This document shows, piece after piece, positions 25,512 through 33,688 of a stretch of 64,000 nucleotides of DNA. Source of the DNA: Kiritimatiellia bacterium (GTDB lineage Bacteria > Verrucomicrobiota > Kiritimatiellia > UBA8416 > JADHWI01); the NCBI GenBank assembly GCA_030744755.1, contig JASLPY010000008.1, positions 1 through 64,000 on the forward strand, in the 5' to 3' direction. Position 1 is the first letter of the stretch. Each line of letters opens with the position of its first letter. Under the pieces are notes generated by a model. That model was given only the letters and a program-made list of their open reading frames with translations. It was not told the origin of the DNA and made no database searches. A program made the position numbers and the translations under genes.

Positions 25512-28508
25512 GTGAAGTGCGGGCATACCGTTCAGGTCGGGGTATTGATTGTATTCATGGTTCAGGCGTGCCATGCCGCGGGGGCGCTCTGTCTCGAGAA
25601 CCCGCGTATAGGCGTGGAGATCGACAGGCAGACCGGCGCTATTCTGTCAATCCGAGACAAGGAGCAGGACGTGGTCTACCCGCAGGTAGGCATTGGCTTC
25701 GAAGTGGTGACCAGGGAGGGGAGTCTCCGACCCGAGAAGGCTTCCTCGGTCAGCGCCAAGGCGGGCCAGGCGGAACTTCGCTTCACTGGAGGCGGGCTGG
25801 ACATCACGCTGCACTATCGCCTTGGCGCCGGCAACCATTTTATTGAGAAATGGCTGACAATTAAAGCGTCGGATGGCAAACCCTGTTTTCTGAAGAGCGT
25901 GTTCCTGGAGGATATGACCACGGATGCGTTCTCGGAGATTCATTTTCACGATGACAATACGATATGGCATTGCCCGATCAACCTGTTTCTGCGCGGAGAG
26001 AAGGGCGGATGCTTCGCCGGGGTCGAATATCCCTACTGGGATCTGAAGCAGAATGGCAAGGATGGTTTCCGTCTCGGCTACGAACCAAACTACCAGGTCG
26101 CTAAGGGCGAAGTGAACGTCAGCGAGAAGTACTTCCTCGGCATCTATCGGAAAGAAGGGATCCACCGTGTTTCGCAGGGACCTTATCCCGGCAGGGGACG
26201 CTATCCGCTGATGGGCTCCTTTGGTGGGCTCAAACAGCACTTCAAAGGCCCAATCCCGAATCCCGTGAGGGATGTCCCCCTGGAAGTACTGGACTGGGGT
26301 GAGGTGTGGGCAATGCAGGAATTCATGCGCCACGTGCTGCCCGATGAGTTTCCGCTGCCGGAGAAGGGCTATTGGGTGTGGCAGAACGGCTGGTGGGCCG
26401 GAATCACCGGCGGGAACACCGCGGCCCTGGATCTTCTCAAAAAGGCCGGTATTCACGATGTCATGACAGCCCAGATCTGGTATGGCCGGGGCCAGCACCC
26501 TATCATCCCCCCTTATTTGAGCCAGATGAACATCGATCCCATGGGCTTCCCCAAAGATGCGGGCGCCGCACAGATGCCGAAAGGACCGGTCGGGGCTCAA
26601 CTTGGAAACCACGTCAACAGGGACCTGAAGGAGCTCAACAAGATCGCGCCAGGCAAGTTCACTCCCGATTTCCGCGCACCGGCGGCCATGGAGGCCTTTC
26701 ACGCGTATGGCAAGAAGATCGGTGTGCATGTTTCGAGCTTTTCGTGCCCTAATATTACATTCGCCAAGCATCCCGAGTGGAATGCGATCAGTGAAAATGG
26801 CCAGACCAGCCAGTATCTTTTTGGCCACGGTGTATCCTGTCCCGCCTGTGATCCCTTTATGGACCACACGCTGAACGTCCTGGATCATGTCTTTACGAAG
26901 TACAAACCGCGCTGGTGGGGATTTGACGGGCGTTGGCTGAGCTATTGGGAGGTCGGTCACTACCGACCGGGCCCAAAGGGCGCCGGTCCCGACCAGTGTT
27001 ACGCGAAGAACCACGGCCATTTGCCCGGAAAGAATCTTTACAAGGAGTGGAAGAACATAGAAAAGCTCCTGCGGGAGCTGCGCCGTCGACATCCGGGGGT
27101 GTGCCTGGAGACCTACTATGGCATGCACCGAGGCGGCCCGTGGTCGCTGCGCTACTTCAATGCCGCGTACCCGTTTTTTGAGACGCACGGCATAATGAGT
27201 AATCGTTTCCAGGCCTGGCACCTGCAGAACGGCCGGTTCAACCCGGTCTACAAGAATACCTGCGATCTTTTCGACACGGCCCCGGCCGGTTTCGAGAATA
27301 ACGTGATTACCGCGATCAGCATGACATCGTACGGCATGATGGGACCGGCCTATAAGGGACTCGGCCTGAAAGCGAATCGCGACACCCTCAAGAAATGGCG
27401 GGCCTGGGCAACGAAGAACTACAAGTACATGAAGGTGAAACGCGACCTGTTTGACTGCCCAGGTCAGAACCCGGTGGATGGAAGCTCCCACATCATCAAA
27501 GATCGGGGATTCTTATTCCTGTTTTCCGTGGGAGGCAAGGAGACCCGTGCCTCCATACCGATAAGCCGCTGGTTGCAGTTGGCGGAGAATCCCAAGGCAC
27601 TCTACCAGCTTAGGGAGGTCCACCCTCGTGCGGGAGCGGACCTCGGGGTCTACAGGTACGGCGAAGATTTCCTGTACGACATGCCCAAGGGCGCCGCAGT
27701 CGTAATCTCGTTGGAGCCGGCCCCCAGGGGGAGTACCCCCCGGCGCCCGAAACTGGCCGAGAAGCCGGGCGTGACCGTGACACCTGCGTTCTCTTCGGTA
27801 GACCCCGCAACGCTGGCTACCGCGAAGTCAAGCAAAGCCGCATCGGGTCCCGCGAAACCAAGGAAGCCCACCTATTGGCACTGGCCGTTCGATGAACTCA
27901 TCGAGAACAGGGCCGCCACGCCCGACGCCTCACCGAACAAAGTCCACATCCGGTTGTCTGGGCAGGAACTGTGTGAAGGCGTGGTTGGCAAGGCGCTGCG
28001 ATTCGACGCCGGGAACAAGGGGATCGGCATCGGCGACCTCGGCCTCCGGGCGCCGGCAACGCTGAGCTTCTGGCTGAAGGCAGAAAGCTCAAAGGCCGAC
28101 AGACGCATACTCTCCCAACTCGAAGGACCGACGACCCAGTCCGGCTGCCTGCGTCTCATAGAAGGCAGCCTTCAAGTATGGAATGCACAGGGATGGCCCG
28201 TCGTGGTGGACGGCCTGAACGACAAAGACGGCTGGCAGCACGTCGCGGTCGTCTACGAGGCAGACGGCACGGTCACGGGATACCGCAACGGCAAGAAGGC
28301 CAAAGCGACCCGGAGCGCATTTGATTTCGCGGGGGTCAAGGCAGCGATTGGCGCCCCCTTCCTCGGCCAATACGGCCTCCCGTTCATCGGGGTTTTGGAT
28401 GACTTTCGTATACACAACAGGGCCCTGGGGGAGAAGGATATCAAGGCCATCAAAGAGGCGGCGGGGAAAGGCGGTCCTGGGGCTGTGCAGAGGAGAGGGG
28501 AAGATTAA
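25512..28508 (+). CDS. Secreted glycoside-hydrolase-like protein with C-terminal LamG domain
   Basis: Protein of 998 residues starting at a GTG after GAAGGAGA. A signal peptide (VGVLIVFMVQACHAAGA) indicates export. Residues about 30-270 form a beta-sandwich-like region. Residues about 280-650 look like a TIM barrel of the alpha-galactosidase type (GYWVWQNGWWAG, MTAQIWYGRG, RWWGFDGRW with a possible nucleophile Asp, LETYYGMHRGG). A proline/lysine-rich linker leads to a LamG/concanavalin domain (about 780-985: LSFWLKAESS, GWQHVAVVYEADGTV, IGVLDDFRIHNRAL). It probably acts on a galactoside- or fucoside-containing glycan. The stop codon TAA is part of the GATTAAGG repeat. A decayed copy of the LamG part is at 31493-31838. 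Confidence 0.75.
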   Translation: MKCGHTVQVGVLIVFMVQACHAAGALCLENPRIGVEIDRQTGAILSIRDKEQDVVYPQVGIGFEVVTREGSLRPEKASSVSAKAGQAELRFTGGGLDITLHYRLGAGNHFIEKWLTIKASDGKPCFLKSVFLEDMTTDAFSEIHFHDDNTIWHCPINLFLRGEKGGCFAGVEYPYWDLKQNGKDGFRLGYEPNYQVAKGEVNVSEKYFLGIYRKEGIHRVSQGPYPGRGRYPLMGSFGGLKQHFKGPIPNPVRDVPLEVLDWGEVWAMQEFMRHVLPDEFPLPEKGYWVWQNGWWAGITGGNTAALDLLKKAGIHDVMTAQIWYGRGQHPIIPPYLSQMNIDPMGFPKDAGAAQMPKGPVGAQLGNHVNRDLKELNKIAPGKFTPDFRAPAAMEAFHAYGKKIGVHVSSFSCPNITFAKHPEWNAISENGQTSQYLFGHGVSCPACDPFMDHTLNVLDHVFTKYKPRWWGFDGRWLSYWEVGHYRPGPKGAGPDQCYAKNHGHLPGKNLYKEWKNIEKLLRELRRRHPGVCLETYYGMHRGGPWSLRYFNAAYPFFETHGIMSNRFQAWHLQNGRFNPVYKNTCDLFDTAPAGFENNVITAISMTSYGMMGPAYKGLGLKANRDTLKKWRAWATKNYKYMKVKRDLFDCPGQNPVDGSSHIIKDRGFLFLFSVGGKETRASIPISRWLQLAENPKALYQLREVHPRAGADLGVYRYGEDFLYDMPKGAAVVISLEPAPRGSTPRRPKLAEKPGVTVTPAFSSVDPATLATAKSSKAASGPAKPRKPTYWHWPFDELIENRAATPDASPNKVHIRLSGQELCEGVVGKALRFDAGNKGIGIGDLGLRAPATLSFWLKAESSKADRRILSQLEGPTTQSGCLRLIEGSLQVWNAQGWPVVVDGLNDKDGWQHVAVVYEADGTVTGYRNGKKAKATRSAFDFAGVKAAIGAPFLGQYGLPFIGVLDDFRIHNRALGEKDIKAIKEAAGKGGPGAVQRRGED

Positions 28509-28664
28509 GGCGAAGGATTAGGGCGAAAGATTAGGGTCAAGAGAATGGCACATTACTTCCCGCATGAGCAACTTGATGTCTACGGCGTTGCTCTGAAGTT
28601 TGCAGCGCTTGCGGAGTAGTGGCAACGCCCCTAATCTTTCGCCTTAATCTTTCGCCCTAATCTC
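28501..28664. repeat. GATTAAGG/GATTAGGG hairpin repeat, copy 3
   Basis: The arms (GATTAAGGCGAAGGATTAGG and its complement near 28632-28664) are interrupted by a loop of about 90 bases that resembles nothing else in the window. The left arm supplies the stop codon of the preceding gene. Confidence 0.8.
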
Positions 28665-28777
28665 CGGGCATCGGGCATGTAGACTGCCAGGAAAACGGGG
28701 GATAAAGCGGAGATGCTGCTAACTCCCACAAGAAAGAGAATTGGGCAAGAATACGTGCTGTCAGCTTTGACAGTACT
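28665..28777 (+). promoter_or_regulatory. Shared upstream element, second copy, with CTGTCAGCTTTGACAG
   Basis: Counterpart of 1966-2075. It contains ATGCTGCTAAC, GAAAGAGAATT, AAGAATACGT and the inverted repeat CTGTCAGCTTTGACAG at 28758-28773, ending 23 bases before the Gfo/Idh ribosome-binding region (AAGAGGAGAG). The better symmetry here suggests a dimeric repressor or activator site. Confidence 0.6.
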
Positions 28778-28800
28778 TTAGCTGACAAGAGGAGAGCGTA

Positions 28801-30072
28801 ATGGGAACAAGAGATATTGAACAGAGTTGTATGTCTCGAAGGGGGTTTATGGGGACGGTTGGTGTTGCGGGTGCGGCACTGGGCATGGCCGGCATGGCCG
28901 GTCGCGTCACGGCCGCTGATGACCTCCTGCCGCGCGATGCCAATGGCAACGTCATTCCCGGTTTCGGGGAAGACGACGCGCATACGCGAAGTGAGATGAA
29001 GGCAAATGCCGGCAAGTGGGAGAAGAAGTCGGACCGTAGGATCAAGGTGGGCATAGCAGGTTTTGGAATCTGCAAGTTCGGTGCGCAGTTCGGCTATCAG
29101 GTCCATCCCAATGTCGAGGTGGTTGCGGCTACGGATCTTGACCCGCAACGCTGTGCCGGCCTGGCCAGGGCCGTCGGCGCAAAGAAGATGTACCCGTCAT
29201 GTGAAGAGATGATCAGGGACAAGAGTATCGAAGCGGTCTACATCGCAACCGACGCTCCGAGCCATGCACGATTGGCCATCATGGCGCTTAACCATGACAA
29301 GCATGTCGTTTCCGCAGTACCCGCGGTGTTCGGCTTTGAGGCCGAAGAGGATGCAGAGAAGCTGTTTGCTGCCGTCAAGAAGAGCGGCAAGAAATACATG
29401 ATGAATGAAACCTCGACCTTTCATCCATATGTCTACGACAAGAGAATGCAGTATCAAGCCGGTGCCCTTGGCAAGATTATCTATTCAGAGGGTGAGTATT
29501 GGCATGATAAGGTTGGCTCAATGGCAGGCTATAACCCCAAAACCGGCAAGGTCGATGCCAATGGATGGCGAAGAGCCCTTACGCCGATGTGGTACCCCAC
29601 ACACTCAACGGCCTATTACATCTCGGTGACCGGTGGCGGCCGATTAACCGAGGTGTCGTGCATGGGTATGCCCAGTCTCTACCCTGAGTTCAAGGATGGC
29701 AAGAACGCTCACAAAAACCCCTTTGGCACAGAGATCGCCTTGTTCAAGACAAGTGAAGGCGGTATGTCTCGTATGGGGGTGAGTTGGGATATGAAGAACG
29801 CCCACGGCGTCCAAGGCCGGGTATATGGGCAGAAACCGCACAACAACGGTATCAATGGTACACGCCCCCCATTGCCACCGGGCATGGGTGGGGGCGATCA
29901 TAAAGGTTCGCACGGGCCGCTGACCAATGACTTCATCGAGTCCATTCTGCTGGACAGAAAACCCATCGTAGATATCAGCGAGGCCTTGAACATGACCATG
30001 TCGGGTGTCATTGCGCACAAGTCGGCCCTTAAAGACGGCGAGCTGATGAAGGTGCCGCAATATGATCTCTAA
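28801..30072 (+). CDS. Tat-exported Gfo/Idh/MocA-type oxidoreductase (2)
   Basis: Protein of 423 residues, a close paralogue of the enzyme at 17464. It has a twin-arginine signal (SRRGFMGTVGVAGAALGMAG) and a Rossmann fold (IKVGIAGFGICKFGAQFG), and the E-K-P triplet is likewise replaced (HVVSAVPAVFG). The segment NETSTFHPYVYDKRMQYQ follows. Its promoter region matches that of sulfatase 2, unlike the first paralogue, which is behind the GCGCAAA box; the two copies are therefore wired to different signals. It starts after AGGAGAGCGTA. Confidence 0.88.
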   Translation: MGTRDIEQSCMSRRGFMGTVGVAGAALGMAGMAGRVTAADDLLPRDANGNVIPGFGEDDAHTRSEMKANAGKWEKKSDRRIKVGIAGFGICKFGAQFGYQVHPNVEVVAATDLDPQRCAGLARAVGAKKMYPSCEEMIRDKSIEAVYIATDAPSHARLAIMALNHDKHVVSAVPAVFGFEAEEDAEKLFAAVKKSGKKYMMNETSTFHPYVYDKRMQYQAGALGKIIYSEGEYWHDKVGSMAGYNPKTGKVDANGWRRALTPMWYPTHSTAYYISVTGGGRLTEVSCMGMPSLYPEFKDGKNAHKNPFGTEIALFKTSEGGMSRMGVSWDMKNAHGVQGRVYGQKPHNNGINGTRPPLPPGMGGGDHKGSHGPLTNDFIESILLDRKPIVDISEALNMTMSGVIAHKSALKDGELMKVPQYDL

Positions 30073-30360
30073 ATGAGCAAGACACGCTGATCGAGTAAGC
30101 GGGTCGAAGAGCAAGGGTCGTACCCGACGTTGTGATCGCGCAGCCATGGAGATAGAAGTGAATCGAGTCAGAAGCGGCGGGCCCCCAACAACACGTTTGT
30201 CTTTACCATGATCTTTTCCCTCGTCTCCTGGAAGATCACATGCCCCAGATCTTGATCGGGGTGTCGTTGTACTCGCCGGGCCTTGGCGAAGACGGAAGCG
30301 TGCTATGAGCCGCACAATAAGTTCTTTGATCAGGGCGTTGGAATTCTGTACTATCACCGC

Positions 30361-30834
30361 ATGAGGCCAACGGTATATATCGAGTCTTCGGTGGTAAGTT
30401 ATTGCACCGCCAGAACAAGCAGAGATTTGATCGTGGCGGCGCATCAACAGTGCACATTGGAGTGGTGGGATGCCGTGTTGCCCAAAATGGATGCTTTCGT
30501 TTCTCCTGTAGTCCTTGAGGAGATCAGCAGGGGCGACACAGAAGCCGCGGAACAAAGGCTTTCTATCATCGAGAGTTACCCATTGCTGGAAATCACAGAA
30601 GAGGCCGAGATTATGGCTGAACGCTATTTCGTGGCAATTGACATACCCGAGAAGGCTAGAGCAGATGCATATCACTTGTCGCTGGCAACTGTGCACGGAG
30701 TGGATTTCATGGTAACGTGGAACTGTAATCATATAGCTAGTGGTAGAGTGCGAAGGATAGTAGATGAGATCAACGCAGGCTTAGGAATACGAACACCTGT
30801 GATTTGTACGCCAGAGGAATTGATGGAGGTATAG
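30361..30834 (+). CDS. PIN-domain toxin (VapC-like)
   Basis: A PIN-type protein of 157 residues: TVYIESSVVSYCTARTSRDL at the start (Glu where many PIN nucleases have Asp), EEISRGD in the middle, and D-A-Y-H plus VTWNCNHIA near the end. Family members are ribonucleases inhibited by a small partner. The ATG at 30361 is chosen because the PIN fold begins there. The next small gene starts two bases after its stop. The upstream 288 bases (30073-30360) contain a degenerate hairpin-repeat arm near 30205-30229 and no gene. Confidence 0.75.
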   Translation: MRPTVYIESSVVSYCTARTSRDLIVAAHQQCTLEWWDAVLPKMDAFVSPVVLEEISRGDTEAAEQRLSIIESYPLLEITEEAEIMAERYFVAIDIPEKARADAYHLSLATVHGVDFMVTWNCNHIASGRVRRIVDEINAGLGIRTPVICTPEELMEV

Positions 30835-30836
30835 CA

Positions 30837-31007
30837 GTGAAAGATCCTATCGTTGAGGCAATTAGAAATGCCAGAAGAGAGATAGAGCGAGAGTGTGCTC
30901 AGGAAGGTAAGGATCTGGGTGCTCATTTGAAGGAGTACCAAAAACAGTACGCAGGCCGCCTGGTCGTGCGCAAGCCTCAAAAGGCGTTAAGTGTAAAGGT
31001 TGCGTGA
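30837..31007 (+). CDS. Small antitoxin-like protein paired with PIN toxin
   Basis: Short protein of 56 residues starting at a GTG two bases after the PIN gene, with GGAGGT just upstream. It begins KDPIVEAIRNARREIERECA, followed by a basic end. Small proteins of this type with the same opening commonly accompany this PIN subgroup, although the toxin-first order is the less usual one. Assignment rests mainly on the pairing. Confidence 0.6.
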   Translation: MKDPIVEAIRNARREIERECAQEGKDLGAHLKEYQKQYAGRLVVRKPQKALSVKVA

Positions 31008-31013
31008 GTTTGT

Positions 31014-31262
31014 GGAAGTCTTCCCCAGTTTCGCATCCATGGACGCGGGAAACGGGGCGATGCCGAAGCTAAGTACTGGCTGGATGCCGAGGCATTCGAG
31101 GCGATCGAAGTACACGCCTACAACATGAGTCCCGCCGACAAACGGACAGCCCGCCGGATCATCTTCGAGCATTTCGACTACATTGTTGATCAGTGGAACG
31201 AGTTCCACATCACCCTCGTCTTTACCATAATCTTTACCCTCGTCTCTCTCCACGCAGATTAA
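31014..31262 (+). pseudogene. DUF4160-like fragment
   Basis: In the same frame as the preceding small gene, beyond its stop, 82 codons encode RGDAEAKYWLDAEAFEAI and IIFEHFDYIVDQWNEFH, the core and C-terminal helix of DUF4160 proteins, which often pair with a DUF2442 protein. The N-terminal strand (with the usual PPH-x-H motif) is missing and no start codon is suitable. Its TAA stop lies in a GATTAAGG repeat arm, so both ends are damaged. Confidence 0.5.
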
Positions 31263-31293
31263 GGTAAAGACAATGGTAGAGACGAAGGATGAG
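31214..31293. repeat. Divergent hairpin repeat (CTCGTCTTTACC type)
   Basis: CTCGTCTTTACCATAATCTT and CTTTACCCTCGTCTC on the left face GATTAAGGTAAAGACAATGG and GAGACGAAGG on the right, forming an imperfect stem. It is a relative of the GATTAAGG family and overlaps the end of the DUF4160 fragment. Confidence 0.6.
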
Positions 31294-31342
31294 AGGCCCC
31301 TTTCCCGCTCTCTCAGACATCCCCCGAATACGTACCCCCCCC

Positions 31343-31418
31343 GTGCGCAAACAGGAAAAAACTTGTGCGCAAAAGGCGGTAGCCCGTTCCGCGGCAAAGG
31401 GCTAATATTGTGTCGAGC
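31343..31418 (+). promoter_or_regulatory. Tandem GTGCGCAAA operator/promoter, copy 4
   Basis: GTGCGCAAAC at 31343 and GTGCGCAAAA at 31365, GGTAGC near 31379, and TAATAT near 31403 as the -10. It stands upstream of the LamG pseudogene at 31493, showing that the lost gene belonged to the same regulon. Confidence 0.65.
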
Positions 31419-31492
31419 CTCGGCTTCGCCATCATTGGCGTCACGCACAAGAGAACGGACAAGAGCGGACAGCATGCATGAATAGACGATAT

Positions 31493-31838
31493 ATGAATAT
31501 GACACTCTTATTAAGTTTCCTATCTTCTTTCTGCATACTGTCGCTCGTATCTGCGAATGCAGAGGAGGCCACCTATCGGCATTGGCCATTTGATTAGCTC
31601 GTCGAGAATGGCGCTGCCACACCCGACGCCTCACCCGACAAGGCCCACGCGCGGCTTTCGGGACAGGAACTGTGTGAGGGCGTGGTCGGCAAAGCGCTTC
31701 TATTCAAAGCGAGTACCAAGGGGTTGAGTGTCGGCGACCTGACTCTCTCAGCGCCGGCAACAATGAGTTTCTGGCTGAAGTCAGACAGCGCACAGGCCGA
31801 CGGGCGGATTCTCTCACAGCTCGAAGGACCGACCACAG
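31493..31838 (+). pseudogene. Decayed secreted LamG-domain gene
   Basis: The start at 31493 gives a signal peptide (NMTLLLSFLSSFCILSLVSA) followed directly by a LamG domain nearly identical in layout to residues 780-870 of the protein at 25512 (YRHWPFD, PDASPDKAHARLSGQELCEG, ATMSFWLKSDSA, RILSQLEGPTTE). A TAG at 31595-31597 replaces the Glu codon of the paralogue, and the frame ends abruptly at 31838 where minus-strand acetyltransferase sequence begins. The catalytic part present in the paralogue is absent. Confidence 0.75.
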
Positions 31839-31840
31839 AA

Positions 31841-31972
31841 GTCTTTCATAAGAAGCATCAGGTGCAAGTCGCCGATGGGCGAGGGCTCGAACCCGTACTT
31901 CAGGTAGAATGCCCTGGCCGACTGGTTCTTTGCGTGTACGACAACAGGCTGAAGCCCGGCGATGTCAGCGGC
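31841..31972 (-). pseudogene. C-terminal fragment of a GNAT acetyltransferase (TacT-like)
   Basis: The minus strand encodes AKNQSARAFYLKYGFEPSP followed by LHLMLLMKD, the typical end of tRNA-acetylating GNAT toxins. The rest of the enzyme is missing upstream, where the small antitoxin-like gene ends, and the fragment abuts the truncated LamG gene. No start codon is present. Confidence 0.55.
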
Positions 31973-31977
31973 CTGTG

Positions 31978-32178
31978 CTACGCCTCGTCCTTGCCGTAGT
32001 CTGCCCGTTCTTCCCTGACCGTCCGCACGGTCTTGGGATCGACCTTCACTGGCTTCCCGTCACGCGCAACTACGATCGACTTGCCTGCGCGACGGTGCTC
32101 CTCGATTGCGTCGGCCACCGCTTCCTGTAAGGCTCGTTCCGCGTCTGCGGCAAATTTGTCCTTCTTATGTTTGTCCAT
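31978..32178 (-). CDS. Small hypothetical protein overlapping zeta-like toxin
   Basis: Protein of 66 residues (MDKHKKDKFAADAERALQEA, then SIVVARDGKPVKVDPKTV). Its start lies 14 bases inside the zeta-like gene, indicating translational coupling. Short partners downstream of stand-alone zeta-type kinases are often annotated as antitoxins; the charged helix and short beta segment fit, but no specific family was identified. Confidence 0.6.
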   Translation of the reverse strand: MDKHKKDKFAADAERALQEAVADAIEEHRRAGKSIVVARDGKPVKVDPKTVRTVREERADYGKDEA

Positions 32179-32761
32179 AGTCTGCCTCCCGGATCTGCCT
32201 CCTGATTGCCGAGAACAGGGCCTCGTCGAGAACGCGCTCCGCTGCCGGTTGCAAGTCGGCGACGAGTGTCGCCCTTTCCGCACTGTTGTCGAAGATGAGC
32301 GTGCGGTCGGCAAGCGGCATGTAGAGGCTGAAGAGATTGCGCAGCGATTTGATGTACCGGCGGGCAATGGCGTCCGGGGGAATGTCGTGGCCGCCGTTTT
32401 CAACACGGGACGCCACGCGTTCGGCGGAAAATTGGACGCCCGGTATCCACAGATAGAACAAGACGATTTCGAATCCCGCTTCACGCAGTCGCCGAAACAG
32501 GCGGGCGTAGGCGCGACCGGAAAGTGTACTCTCAAAGGCAAAATCAACACGGCCCTCGACCAGCTCATCGATACGACGCAAGAAGATACGACCGGCCTCA
32601 GCTTCGACGCTACGTGTGTCAAGCGGCGAGAGCCCTTGCGCGATCATGTCCGCGTTGACAAAAGTGCGGCACGAAACGATACGGGGAAGATAGCGCATGG
32701 CAAAGGTCGTCTTCCCTGCACCATTCGGCCCGCCAATGACATAACATGTCGGTCTTTCCAT
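32165..32761 (-). CDS. Zeta-toxin-family P-loop kinase
   Basis: Protein of 198 residues with a P-loop at the N-terminus (VIGGPNGAGKTTFAMRYLP), the substrate-site segment FVNADMIAQGLSP, and FAFESTLSG, all hallmarks of the zeta/UDP-N-acetylglucosamine kinase family. R-R-Y-I-K-S-L-R-N-L near 145 provides the usual arginines. Such enzymes phosphorylate UDP-GlcNAc or related nucleotides. The start is taken at the ATG at 32761; a GTG at 32764 is possible. It is coupled to the small gene at 31978. Confidence 0.8.
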   Translation of the reverse strand: MERPTCYVIGGPNGAGKTTFAMRYLPRIVSCRTFVNADMIAQGLSPLDTRSVEAEAGRIFLRRIDELVEGRVDFAFESTLSGRAYARLFRRLREAGFEIVLFYLWIPGVQFSAERVASRVENGGHDIPPDAIARRYIKSLRNLFSLYMPLADRTLIFDNSAERATLVADLQPAAERVLDEALFSAIRRQIREADYGQT

Positions 32762-33022
32762 CACTCCCTCTACCTGGGCTCATTAGCGACTTCTATGTGT
32801 TTCCGCCCTCACAACAATACAGGTTAGACCGGAATGCGTGCCGAAGCAAGGCAGACCCGACCTCATGTTTAGGAGTTCATCGGAGATTTCGGTCTTCCGG
32901 ATTCTCTTCCTCCTTCGCTCTCATCCTATCTACGGCGGACATGTGGGTGTTCGGGCATTTTCCGCCAGAGGCGGACCAGCGTATGGCTGGGGGTACTTTT
33001 CTCCCCCTTCTCCCCCCTCCCC

Positions 33023-33165
33023 GTGCGCAAACAGGAGAAATTCTGTGCGCAAACGGGGGTAGTATTTCGCTGGCCTTTCTTGGCATAATTGACGGCAGAC
33101 TTGGAAAGGAACACCGAAAGGAGACAAGCCGTGACATGATGATGCACGCACACAATCCAGCGCAG
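33023..33165 (+). promoter_or_regulatory. Orphan tandem GTGCGCAAA promoter, copy 5, with leader
   Basis: GTGCGCAAAC at 33023 and 33045, GGTAGT near 33058, CATAAT near 33084, and a leader closely matching 16951-17047, including ATGATGCAC. The encoded peptide starts MMHAHNPAQP and soon enters a CT microsatellite. No intact gene follows, so this is a second relic of the same promoter-leader unit. Confidence 0.6.
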
Positions 33166-33206
33166 CCGCAGACGGCCGTTATGTTCCCGTCATCTGGCAT
33201 GGTTCC

Positions 33207-33237
<31 letters not shown>

Positions 33238-33285
33238 GACTGAGTCCTTCACCGGCCCGCGAGGGAGTCCGGCGGTGAAGGAATC

Positions 33286-33416
33286 CTCAAACTTTGTCGC
33301 GAGCTTTGTCGCAAGCTTTGTCGACTCCAGCTCCCCCGTCGTCCGCCGTAATCGTCGCCCGTCATCGTCCACCGGCTTCCCTCCGATCGGATTACGATTA
33401 CGGGCGACGATTACGG
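33286..33416. repeat. GCTTTGTCG repeats and 17-bp inverted repeat
   Basis: GCTTTGTCG-type units recur three times around 33290-33325 and, complemented, near 33495-33515. CCGTAATCGTCGCCCGT at 33346-33362 is perfectly complementary to 33400-33416. The rest of 32762-33688 contains the orphan promoter, the microsatellite and a TCCGCCGTAGC/GCGAAGGCGGA hairpin near 33608-33635; no gene is seen. Confidence 0.6.
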
Positions 33417-33688
33417 ATCACGCTTTGCTTCGCGCACCTGCCCGCCCGCTTGGGAGCGTAGCGACCGAGCGGAGGGTCCGCATTCCGAACCCCGACAAAG
33501 CTCACGACAAAGCTTGTAGAACCCCCAAACCCGAAAGGAGGGCCCTGCCTATGAACGGATGATGACACAGCTGGACGTTTAACGAACTGCTCCCGTGAGC
33601 GGAGCGCTTGTCCGCCGTAGCCTTGGCGAAGGCGGAACACAAGTTGTATTGACATGATGGATGGCCAACGAAATCAGGAGATGAGAAG

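Noticed and set aside
25647-27491. A 614-codon open frame on the minus strand
   Set aside because: It lies wholly antisense to the secreted glycosidase-like gene, which has a signal peptide, recognisable domains and a paralogous LamG copy. Long antisense frames are expected in GC-rich coding DNA.
32033-32827. A 264-codon plus-strand frame over the zeta-like toxin
   Set aside because: The minus-strand gene has an exact P-loop and family motifs; the plus-strand frame has none.
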